DNA from: Betaproteobacteria bacterium
Lineage (GTDB): Bacteria > Pseudomonadota > Gammaproteobacteria > Burkholderiales > Burkholderiaceae
NCBI GenBank assembly: GCA_013205155.1
Contig: JABMMT010000188.1
Span: 1 to 8,175 of the forward strand
Direction: 5' to 3'
DNA length: 8,175 nucleotides
Positions 1 to 5,899 of this stretch are shown one piece after another. Every line of letters starts with the position of its first letter. Within the stretch, counting starts at the first letter, position 1. The notes under the pieces were generated by a model. That model was given only the letters and a program-made list of their open reading frames with translations, was not told where the DNA came from and did not search any database. The position numbers and the translations under genes are program-made.

Positions 1-12
1 ACCTTGAAATGA
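1..12 (+). CDS. Possible 3' end of cytochrome c oxidase subunit II (partial)
   Basis: Only the last codons are in the window: frame 1 reads Thr-Leu-Lys then TGA at 10-12. Subunit II is expected immediately upstream of subunit I in this operon type. A -TLK ending is common for C-terminal cytochrome c domains, and coxM-type subunit II carries such a fused domain. A competing reading is frame 3, which stays open to a TGA at 36-38 overlapping the next start codon. Three residues cannot prove either choice, so this is an inference from context. Confidence 0.3.
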   Translation, partial: TLK

Positions 13-37
13 TCGATTTACTCATGAGGAGATTTTG

Positions 38-1834
38 ATGGAACACGTTGCGCATGACGCATCTAATTTTGCGCCTCCGTTGGAAGTCAAAGAGATGGAG
101 CTTTACCATCCCAAAACATTCATCGGTAAATATATCTGGAGTCAGGATGCCAAGGTAATTGCAATTCAGTATGGCATTACTGCGATGTTAATTGGTTTTG
201 TGGCTCTGGTGATGTCATGGTTAATGCGTTTGCAGTTAGGCTTCCCTGACACATTCTCATTTATTAACCCTAGCAATTATCTCCAGTTTGTGACCATGCA
301 TGGCATGATCATGGTCGTTTACCTCTTAACTGCATTGTTCTTAGGGGCATTTGGTAATTACCTCATCCCGCTAATGGTTGGCGCGCGCGATATGGTCTTT
401 CCATACGCCAATATGCTGAGCTTCTGGATCTATTTATTCGCAGTATTACTTCTTGTTGCTAGCTTTTTTGTACCTGGGGGACCTACTGGTTCCGGCTGGA
501 CTCTGTATCCGCCCCAAGCCATATTACCTGGCACACCGGGCGCTACTTGGGGCATTATTTTGATGCTCGTTTCCTTAGCCTTTTTTATTATTGGCTTTAC
601 GATGGGCGGTTTGAACTATGTGGTCACTGTTTTACAGGCACGCACTCGTGGAATGACGATGATGCGATTGCCTTTAACAGTCTGGGGTATTTTCATGGCT
701 ACTATATTGGCACTCTTTGCTTTTCCAGCTCTATTTGTGAGTGCGATCATGATGCTGTTAGATCTCACTTTAGGCACGAGCTTTTTTATGCCCGCCATAG
801 TTTCAATGGGTCAACAAAGTGAACATACTGGTGGTAGTCCATTATTGTTCCAACATCTATTTTGGTTCTTTGGTCACCCCGAGGTTTATATCGTTGCTTT
901 ACCAGCATTCGGTATTGTTTCGGACTTGATTAGCGTTCATGCTAGAAAAAATATATTTGGTTATCGCATGATGGTATGGGCGATTGTTGCAATTGGAGCG
1001 CTTAGTTTTATGGTTTGGGCTCACCACATGTACGTCAGTGGAATGAATCCTTATTTTGGCTTTTTCTTTGCCACGACCACCTTAATCATTGCTATACCAA
1101 CAGCACTCAAAGTATATAACTGGGTTTTAACTCTATGGCATGGCAATATCATTCTTAGTGTGCCAATGCTATTTGCAATTGGATTTATCTTTGCATTCAT
1201 ACATGGCGGTCTTACTGGGCTATTCCTTGGAAATGTCACGGTAAGTGTGCCTTTATCTGACACCATGTTTGTAGTAGCCCACTTTCATATGGTGATGGCT
1301 GTTGCACCAGTAATGGTTGTATTTGGAGCAATCTACCACTGGTATCCAAAAATTACTGGGCGCATGCTAGATGAGAGACTGGGGAAAATCCATTTCTGGG
1401 CTACTTTCTTAGGTACCTATGCAGTCTACTTGCCAATGCACTATCTTGGTTTTCTTGGGGTGCCACGTCGTTACTATGCTGTTGGCGGTACCGATTTCAT
1501 TCCGCAGTCAGCCCAGAGCTTAAATGCAGGTATCACCGTTGCTGCCATAGTGGTTGGCGCCTTTCAGTTTGTCTTTATTTATAACCTGATCCGCAGTGTT
1601 ACCAAAGGGAAAGTGGCTGATAGTAACCCTTGGAATGCAACTACTCTAGAATGGCAGACTTCCGAAACACCTCCTGTACACGGTAACTTTGGTCTAAAGT
1701 TACCTGTAGTCTATCGCTGGGCTTATGACTATAGTGTTCCAGGAGTAGTCAAAGATTTCATACCTCAAAATGTCCCGCCAAGTGATGTAGTGATGGATGC
1801 AAATGCAACTAAGGCAGAGAGGGATTCTATTTAA
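38..1834 (+). CDS. coxN: Cytochrome c oxidase subunit I (A1-type heme-copper oxidase, CoxN-like)
   Basis: This is the catalytic membrane subunit that reduces O2 to water and pumps protons. The 598 residues form about twelve membrane helices. Visible ligands are H88 and H417 for low-spin heme a, H415 for heme a3, and H280, H329 and H330 for CuB. Y284 in HPEVY is the tyrosine expected to be cross-linked to H280. The D-channel is intact (D118, N107, N125, E282 of HPEVY), as is the K-channel (S295, T355, K358), which places it in class A1. R477 and R478 match the pair that binds heme propionates. I chose ATG 38 because TGAGGAG at 25-31 sits 6 bases upstream; a TTG at 35 is in frame but too close to that site. 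The stop TAA shares its last A with the next ATG, so translation is probably coupled. The CoxN name rests on the two following subunit III-like genes; ctaD/coxA-type is the general label. Confidence 0.96.
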   Translation: MEHVAHDASNFAPPLEVKEMELYHPKTFIGKYIWSQDAKVIAIQYGITAMLIGFVALVMSWLMRLQLGFPDTFSFINPSNYLQFVTMHGMIMVVYLLTALFLGAFGNYLIPLMVGARDMVFPYANMLSFWIYLFAVLLLVASFFVPGGPTGSGWTLYPPQAILPGTPGATWGIILMLVSLAFFIIGFTMGGLNYVVTVLQARTRGMTMMRLPLTVWGIFMATILALFAFPALFVSAIMMLLDLTLGTSFFMPAIVSMGQQSEHTGGSPLLFQHLFWFFGHPEVYIVALPAFGIVSDLISVHARKNIFGYRMMVWAIVAIGALSFMVWAHHMYVSGMNPYFGFFFATTTLIIAIPTALKVYNWVLTLWHGNIILSVPMLFAIGFIFAFIHGGLTGLFLGNVTVSVPLSDTMFVVAHFHMVMAVAPVMVVFGAIYHWYPKITGRMLDERLGKIHFWATFLGTYAVYLPMHYLGFLGVPRRYYAVGGTDFIPQSAQSLNAGITVAAIVVGAFQFVFIYNLIRSVTKGKVADSNPWNATTLEWQTSETPPVHGNFGLKLPVVYRWAYDYSVPGVVKDFIPQNVPPSDVVMDANATKAERDSI

Positions 1835-2490
1835 TGGGAATCTTTCAAACCTTAAGGGCGCAGCCCTGGTCAGTTGAGCAAGCTAAATTAGATAACCTAT
1901 ACGCTGGGCGAAGTTCTACTGCCTACGCTAAAAAAATTGCCTTACGAGTATTTCTGGGGGTTGTAGCAGTCTTATTTACCTTGATGCTCATTGCCTATGC
2001 CGGACGTATGGGTTATGAGGATTGGCGCCCAGTACCACAACTGCAATTGTTGTGGATTAATACAGGTGTATTGGCATTAAGTAGTTTATCGATGCAGTGG
2101 GCTCAGTACTCAGTACGCCATAGAAAAATGGTTGCAATGCGTATTGGCCTTCTATTGGGCGGTGCTTTAACCATTGTTTTTTTGTTCGGACAAGTGCTTG
2201 CTTGGCGGCAACTAAGCTCAATGGTTTATTTTGACATCACCATTCCAGCAATTGGATTTTTTTACATGATTACCGGCGTACATTGCCTGCATATGGTGGG
2301 CGGTTTAATTGCCTGGAGTCGAACTGCTCCCAAAGTTTGGAGCAAGATTGATATTGCTAAGGTGCAAAACAGTATCGAGCTTTGTACTACGTACTGGCAT
2401 TTTTTATTGCTAGTTTGGTTGGTCCTTTTTGGACTATTGTTTGCTGGCGACAATCTTGACCTTGTCCTCAAACTCTGTGGTATTCGGTAG
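1834..2490 (+). CDS. coxO: Cytochrome c oxidase subunit III-like protein, first copy (CoxO-like)
   Basis: This is a 218-residue membrane protein of the heme-copper oxidase subunit III superfamily. Five hydrophobic segments lie near residues 35-57, 70-92, 103-125, 138-161 and 186-205. Family signatures are the helix containing GFFYMITGVHCLHM (141-154) and the last helix containing YWHFLLLVW (187-195). Subunit III stabilises subunit I and supports proton uptake; it binds no metal. The ATG overlaps the subunit I stop by one base, with a purine-rich GAGAGGGA just upstream, so translation is likely coupled. A second, different subunit III gene follows 12 bases later, the arrangement seen for coxO-coxP of Bradyrhizobium. 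The N-terminal 30 residues are polar and probably cytoplasmic. The family assignment is firm; the CoxO name rests on gene order. Confidence 0.88.
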   Translation: MGIFQTLRAQPWSVEQAKLDNLYAGRSSTAYAKKIALRVFLGVVAVLFTLMLIAYAGRMGYEDWRPVPQLQLLWINTGVLALSSLSMQWAQYSVRHRKMVAMRIGLLLGGALTIVFLFGQVLAWRQLSSMVYFDITIPAIGFFYMITGVHCLHMVGGLIAWSRTAPKVWSKIDIAKVQNSIELCTTYWHFLLLVWLVLFGLLFAGDNLDLVLKLCGIR

Positions 2491-2502
2491 ATAGGATCTA
2501 AA

Positions 2503-3225
2503 ATGTCAGAAGCCCATTCAAACCACTTAGAAGAGATTCCACCGCCGTATACAGGGCCGGAAAGCTTTGTATCTGACTGGTCTTCTGATCAAACGGCATT
2601 TAAAAATGTCCCTTGGGGTAAGGTCATGATGTGGATCTTCCTCGTAAGTGATACCTTCATTTTTAGTGCCTTTTTAATCTCATATATGACCGTGCGGATT
2701 TCTGCTGTAGATCCCTGGCCAAATTCTAGTGAAGTTTTTGCCTTAACGCTGTTTGGCAAAGAAGTGCCGCTTGTACTCATTGCAATCATGACTTTCATTT
2801 TAATTAGCAGTAGCGGAACGATGGCAATGGCAGTGAACTTTGGATATCGTAAAAACCGAAAAGTTACTTTTATCTTATTAATCATCACTGCTATTTTGGG
2901 GGCATCCTTTGTTGGAATGCAGGCCTTTGAGTGGACCAAGCTGATTGAAGAAGGCGTGCGACCATGGACCAATCCCATGGGTGCCCATCAATTCGGATCC
3001 GTTTTCTTTATGATTACTGGATTTCATGGTACCCACGTCAGTATTGGAGTGATATTTCTTTTAATTGTTGCCGCTAAAGTCTACCGGGGTGACTTAGAAC
3101 ATAATCGCCCTGGATTTATGACGGGAAGAAAAGGAAATTACGAGATAGTTGAAATCATGGGCCTGTATTGGCATTTTGTAGACTTGGTGTGGGTCTTTAT
3201 CTTTGCTTTTTTCTATCTTTGGTAG
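2503..3225 (+). CDS. coxP: Cytochrome c oxidase subunit III, second copy (CoxP-like)
   Basis: This 240-residue integral membrane protein is closer to ordinary subunit III than its upstream neighbour. Hydrophobic helices lie near 40-62, 89-112, 119-142, 165-193 and 222-240. Key signatures are QAFEW (140-144) with the buried-helix acid E143, ITGFHGTHVSIG (171-182), E217 before the last helix, and YWHFVDLVWVFIF (222-234). It has five helices instead of seven, as in bacterial CyoC-type subunits. The start ATG has AGGATCT at 2493-2499 three bases upstream; a very similar AGGATCT-N3-ATG arrangement precedes the gene at 3582. It lies between another subunit III paralogue and a subunit IV, inside one operon. 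The two subunit III genes are clearly different from each other and are not a recent duplication. Confidence 0.93.
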   Translation: MSEAHSNHLEEIPPPYTGPESFVSDWSSDQTAFKNVPWGKVMMWIFLVSDTFIFSAFLISYMTVRISAVDPWPNSSEVFALTLFGKEVPLVLIAIMTFILISSSGTMAMAVNFGYRKNRKVTFILLIITAILGASFVGMQAFEWTKLIEEGVRPWTNPMGAHQFGSVFFMITGFHGTHVSIGVIFLLIVAAKVYRGDLEHNRPGFMTGRKGNYEIVEIMGLYWHFVDLVWVFIFAFFYLW

Positions 3226-3233
3226 GAGGAACA

Positions 3234-3545
3234 ATGGAATATCCTAAACAACACCCTATTGGTATTTACCTAAAGATATGGGCATTGCTATTTATCTTAA
3301 GCGGGCTGTCTTACTCTGTTGATTATTTTCATTTTGAGGGCTATTTAAGATGGGTATTGATTATCATTTTTATGATGTTGAAAGCAGGTTTAATTATTGC
3401 ATTCTTCATGCATATGGTTTGGGAGCGAGTGGCCTTAATTTATGCTGTTCTTATTCCGCCACTATTACTTTTAACTCTGGTTGGCATCGGTGTACTTGAG
3501 GGTGACTATACTTTTTTGACGCGTAATGTCTTTTTTGGTAGCTGA
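3234..3545 (+). CDS. Cytochrome c oxidase subunit IV (prokaryotic COX4/CyoD-like)
   Basis: This is a small accessory oxidase subunit of 103 residues with three hydrophobic helices near 11-30, 38-60 and 66-87. The second helix ends in AFFMHM (56-61), typical of the prokaryotic subunit IV family, followed by a third helix beginning RVALIYAVLIPP. Such subunits help assemble or stabilise subunits I and III and have no cofactor. I chose ATG 3234 because AGGAGGA at 3224-3230 gives an excellent ribosome site with 3 bases of spacing. The frame stays open upstream to an ATG at 3168, but that would add 22 residues overlapping the conserved end of subunit III in another frame. The gap from the previous stop is 8 bases. 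Family membership rests on position, size and helix pattern. Confidence 0.85.
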   Translation: MEYPKQHPIGIYLKIWALLFILSGLSYSVDYFHFEGYLRWVLIIIFMMLKAGLIIAFFMHMVWERVALIYAVLIPPLLLLTLVGIGVLEGDYTFLTRNVFFGS

Positions 3546-3581
3546 TATTACAAGTTTTTCATTTAAACCCAAGGATCTTTA

Positions 3582-3782
3582 ATGAATCAAAAATATTTCT
3601 CTGTCAATGTGTGGATCCTATTCGCGGTCTGTACTGTATTAATTGCATTTACTTTTATTTTGGTTGCTCACAACGAGACTATGCCTAATAAAATTAATCA
3701 GGATCGCAATAATCTACTCAGCGTTGGTAAGACAGTTCTAGACCGCATTAAGCCTGTTGGTCAAATTCAATTGGGCTCCTAA
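3582..3782 (+). CDS. Small one-helix membrane protein resembling a cytochrome c5-type anchor without its heme domain
   Basis: This 66-residue protein has one hydrophobic helix (about 10-29) and a polar, probably periplasmic tail. The tail ends in a segment reading VLDRIKPVGQIQL (52-64). A similar ERIKPVG-type linker joins the membrane anchor to the heme domain in membrane-bound cytochrome c5-like proteins of betaproteobacteria (from memory of the family). Here the chain stops just where a CXXCH domain would begin. No CXXCH is encoded downstream, because the DNA after the stop is the antisense of the copper chaperone gene. The start ATG is supported by AGGATCT at 3572-3578. Codons look normal and the gene is the last of the oxidase operon, 36 bases after subunit IV. 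It could be a decayed cytochrome gene or a retained single-helix oxidase subunit; I cannot tell which. Confidence 0.68.
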   Translation: MNQKYFSVNVWILFAVCTVLIAFTFILVAHNETMPNKINQDRNNLLSVGKTVLDRIKPVGQIQLGS

Positions 3783-4219
3783 GGCCTTTCTTTACTGACC
3801 TTAAATTTCAGCGGCAACACTATGCCCCCCTGAAATTCAAGTAGCACTTCCACTTGATCCCCTTGCTTTAATGCTTTTTTAGGGTTCATGAGCATGAGGT
3901 GGAATCCACCGGGTGTAAATTGCAGCGTAGACCCTGCCTTTATTTCAATGCGGGGGGAGTGATTCATATGTGTCATACCCCCTTTGCTGACTGTTTGATG
4001 TAGCATCACTGATTTAAAGTCAGTACTACGAGCTCCTAGAAGGACCTGAGCTTGTGCGGATTGATTTTGTAGGTCCATATATCCAGCAAGTGCCTCTGCG
4101 CTTGGTGGTGCTTCCTTAATCCAGGCGTGGCTAACATTTATCTTAGATTCAGCTGCGCTCATCTGCGCTAAACTGAAGCTCATCATTAAACTTAAAATGA
4201 TTGGTATAGATAATTTCAC
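3779..4219 (-). CDS. Periplasmic copper chaperone PCu(A)C
   Basis: This protein binds copper in the periplasm and, with SCO, supplies the oxidase metal centres. The 146 residues begin with a signal peptide (MKLSIPIILSLMMSF, likely cut near residue 23). The mature part carries the full family motif HX10MX21HXM: H74, M85, H107 and M109. Typical flanking blocks are present (VSHAW 29-33, GYMDLQNQ 46-53, TPGGFHLMLM 102-111). I chose the GTG at 4219 because AAGG lies 7 bases upstream and the signal peptide then starts as MKL. The longer reading from ATG 4252 would put 11 polar residues before the signal peptide and overlap the SCO gene. The GTG lies 10 bases after the SCO stop, so the two are co-transcribed. 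The stop overlaps the end of the convergent oxidase operon by 4 bases. Confidence 0.93.
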   Translation of the reverse strand: MKLSIPIILSLMMSFSLAQMSAAESKINVSHAWIKEAPPSAEALAGYMDLQNQSAQAQVLLGARSTDFKSVMLHQTVSKGGMTHMNHSPRIEIKAGSTLQFTPGGFHLMLMNPKKALKQGDQVEVLLEFQGGIVLPLKFKVSKERP

Positions 4220-4229
4220 AATGTCGCCT

Positions 4230-4895
4230 TTAGGGTAGTGATTTAATAGCATTGATCTTTTTAAGAACGATAAAACGTCTGCTGATCGTGCTGATATCGA
4301 AGGGTGGCGTCATAGACGCTACGTACTGACCTTGCGGGTTAATTAAAAATAATGCTGAAGTGTGATAAACCTGATAACTCGCTTGATCTGGCGCAGACTC
4401 AAATTCAAATAGAGCGCCCAGTTGCCCAGTTAAGTTGCGTAGTTCTAATTCCAAACCCGTGACACTAACAATAGAGGGATCGAAGTAGCCCGTGTATTGC
4501 CTTAAGATAGCTGCTGTGTCGCGCTTGGGGTCTACAGAAATAAAGACAAATTGAACATTGTTACTTCCATTGATACCTTCAGTAAGGTGTTCTCTAAGCT
4601 TAGATAGACTTGCTAAGGTGCTTGGGCAAATATCTGGGCAGTGTGTAAACCCAAAGAACAGAAACGACCAATTGCCTTTTAGCCGTGCAAGATCAAACGG
4701 ATTGCTATTGTGATCAGTAAGGACAAATTCTCTTAGTGGCTTAGGATCTACATATACAGTCATTGCCTGATCTGGGATAAGCCTAGGAAGCGAATCATCT
4801 GCTTGGCTCAATAAAAATATGAATATCCCGACTAAGAATGTGATTACGAGTACAAAAGCAACGATCAGGCTAAATTTAAATGGTGGCAGACTCAT
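4230..4895 (-). CDS. SCO1/SenC family copper chaperone for cytochrome c oxidase
   Basis: SCO proteins are thioredoxin-fold, membrane-anchored copper carriers that help build the CuA centre of subunit II or reduce its cysteines. The 221 residues start with an N-terminal anchor helix (about 8-30), with the rest in the periplasm. The copper ligands are C86 and C90 in CPDIC, preceded by FFGFTHCPDIC (80-90), and H178 in YHTSALFLINPQG (177-189). FISVDPKRDT (118-127) is the family's conserved strand with D122. Length is normal. The gene lies 17 bases after the upstream membrane protein and 10 before PCu(A)C, so it is the middle gene of a copper-delivery operon. No clear Shine-Dalgarno site precedes its ATG, so translation may depend on the gene before it. 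The nearby oxidase operon is the obvious client. Confidence 0.96.
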   Translation of the reverse strand: MSLPPFKFSLIVAFVLVITFLVGIFIFLLSQADDSLPRLIPDQAMTVYVDPKPLREFVLTDHNSNPFDLARLKGNWSFLFFGFTHCPDICPSTLASLSKLREHLTEGINGSNNVQFVFISVDPKRDTAAILRQYTGYFDPSIVSVTGLELELRNLTGQLGALFEFESAPDQASYQVYHTSALFLINPQGQYVASMTPPFDISTISRRFIVLKKINAIKSLP

Positions 4896-4912
4896 TTAAA
4901 AATCACGATGAT

Positions 4913-5473
4913 TTAGCAGTGGCGTATCATTCCAATTTTTTGTTGAAACAAGATCAACCAATGTGGTTCAGCTTTCCCAGTCCCAGCTGAACTAACCTGA
5001 GGATGCAATTTGAGTATTCGATCTAATGTCACTTCCTGAGCAGGGTAGAGGTCTACATAGAAAACATGTAAGCCATCTTTTAAAACCTGTTTAAACTGTA
5101 TAAAAAGGTGATTTGGCCTATGGATACCGATTAAACCACCTTCCCAAATACAAAACCAAAACAAAATTAACGCAAGGAAGATAAATGGCAACCAACCTGC
5201 GCCAGATTTATGCCAATCTAAATAATGGGTAAGCATTAGTATAGTTGAAAAAACACAGGCACCAACTGCAGCACCAATTAATCCAGAATGAACAATGTCT
5301 ATTTTCATAAATGATTGGACCTCATGAAGGTGAGGGTGTTGTCGAACTCCTTCAACGTCATTGCTCAGTACGTGAATTTGTGCGGTAGTAATATTTTCTT
5401 TTTCTAGTTGTTCTTCGAATAGCTCTAGGTCGTCTAAGTTATTGCTAATGAAATAATGTCTCAGTAATTTCAC
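4913..5473 (-). CDS. Conserved two-helix membrane protein of unknown function
   Basis: I do not know a function for this protein. Its 186 residues have a soluble N-terminal part (1-60), two hydrophobic helices (about 63-85, rich in glycine and alanine, and 94-111) and a soluble C-terminal part. It resembles a family I recall from gamma- and betaproteobacteria, sometimes given doubtful names such as magnesium transporter or NAD/FAD-utilizing enzyme. Recognisable blocks are NNLDDLE (11-17), IHVLSND (33-39), HLHEVQS (48-54), WLPFIFLALI (94-103), CIWEGGLIGIHRPN (108-121) and HVFYVDL (136-142). The N-terminal His cluster (H46, H48, H50) could bind metal, but that is a guess. The GTG start has AGGAG at 5480-5484 with 6 bases of spacing. 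It is the first gene of the copper operon, downstream of a probable FNR box. Confidence 0.8.
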   Translation of the reverse strand: MKLLRHYFISNNLDDLELFEEQLEKENITTAQIHVLSNDVEGVRQHPHLHEVQSFMKIDIVHSGLIGAAVGACVFSTILMLTHYLDWHKSGAGWLPFIFLALILFWFCIWEGGLIGIHRPNHLFIQFKQVLKDGLHVFYVDLYPAQEVTLDRILKLHPQVSSAGTGKAEPHWLILFQQKIGMIRHC

Positions 5474-5523
5474 AATGTACTCCTAGTTATATTAATCACT
5501 AACATAATCTCACCTATTAGAAT

Positions 5524-5537
5524 TTGATATGGATCAT
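5524..5537. promoter_or_regulatory. FNR/ANR-type binding site
   Basis: The sequence TTGAT-ATGG-ATCAT matches the FNR/ANR consensus TTGAT-N4-ATCAA at nine of ten conserved bases. Its centre is about 57 bases upstream of the GTG of the two-helix protein. That is a sensible place to act on the copper operon promoter, although I cannot fix the start site or a -10 box. Oxygen-responsive control fits an operon serving a terminal oxidase. Confidence 0.55.
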
Positions 5538-5779
5538 GCTAGTAAGTGACACCTCTGACTCTAACTATTGATATGCAACCAATGGGCTTTTTTAACTTGG
5601 CCTAGTTTTTAATGAGGAAAAACTTTACACACCACTATCGGGTGCTATTTAAGGTTCGTGCTAGTTACGTGGTATAGATCTCGTAAGACTACGTCATTTG
5701 ATTGTGCTCTTTTGAAGCAAGCTTGTCTATCTAGCTGGATTAGTACTCAAATCATTGATTCAAGCATTACTAGTAGGAG

Positions 5780-5802
5780 CGGGTATGTACTAGGTATACC
5801 CG
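5780..5802. repeat. Inverted repeat, 7-base arms with 9-base centre
   Basis: The left arm CGGGTAT (5780-5786) and right arm ATACCCG (5796-5802) are perfect complements. No T-run follows, so it is more likely an operator or RNA hairpin than a terminator. It lies 98 bases before the ApbA-like gene and between two copies of CATTGATTC. Confidence 0.5.
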
Positions 5803-5834
5803 TGATTCATTGCTCTATACATTGATTCTTCATA

Positions 5835-5862
5835 CCAATAATCCGCCCTAGACTGTTATTGG
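5835..5862. repeat. Inverted repeat, 7-base arms with 14-base centre
   Basis: CCAATAA (5835-5841) and TTATTGG (5856-5862) are perfect complements. The arm centres are 21 bases apart, about two helical turns, which suits a dimeric regulator on one face of the DNA. It ends 3 bases before the GGAGGAG at 5865, so it could also form a leader hairpin ahead of the ApbA-like gene. Confidence 0.42.
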
Positions 5863-5899
5863 CTGGAGGAGACACTAACTACATTGGGAGCAACATTCA

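Larger units (their letters stand above)
5474..5899. other. 426-base divergent intergenic region
   Basis: This region separates the - strand copper operon from the + strand ApbA-like gene. It holds an FNR-like box near the copper operon and two inverted repeats (5780-5802 and 5835-5862). It also holds a pair of 9-base direct repeats CATTGATTC (5753-5761 and 5820-5828) and an unused-looking GGAGGAG at 5865-5871. I found no convincing tRNA, terminator or protein gene. No clean sigma70 promoter stands out for the ApbA-like gene. The middle, about 5560-5750, shows nothing I can name. Confidence 0.7.

Noticed and set aside
2589..2978. 129-residue - strand frame opposite the second subunit III gene
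   Set aside because: It is a shadow of a well-supported membrane protein gene, is rich in basic residues as antisense of such genes often is, and has no recognisable domain.
3168..3233. Longer start for subunit IV at ATG 3168
   Set aside because: It overlaps the conserved last helix of subunit III, and ATG 3234 has a far better ribosome site.
4220..4252. Longer start for PCu(A)C at ATG 4252
   Set aside because: It would add polar residues before the signal peptide and overlap the SCO gene; GTG 4219 has an AAGG site and gives a normal signal peptide.
5612..5677. 21-codon frame starting MRKNF in the 426-base spacer
   Set aside because: It has no good ribosome site, is very short and has no recognisable content.
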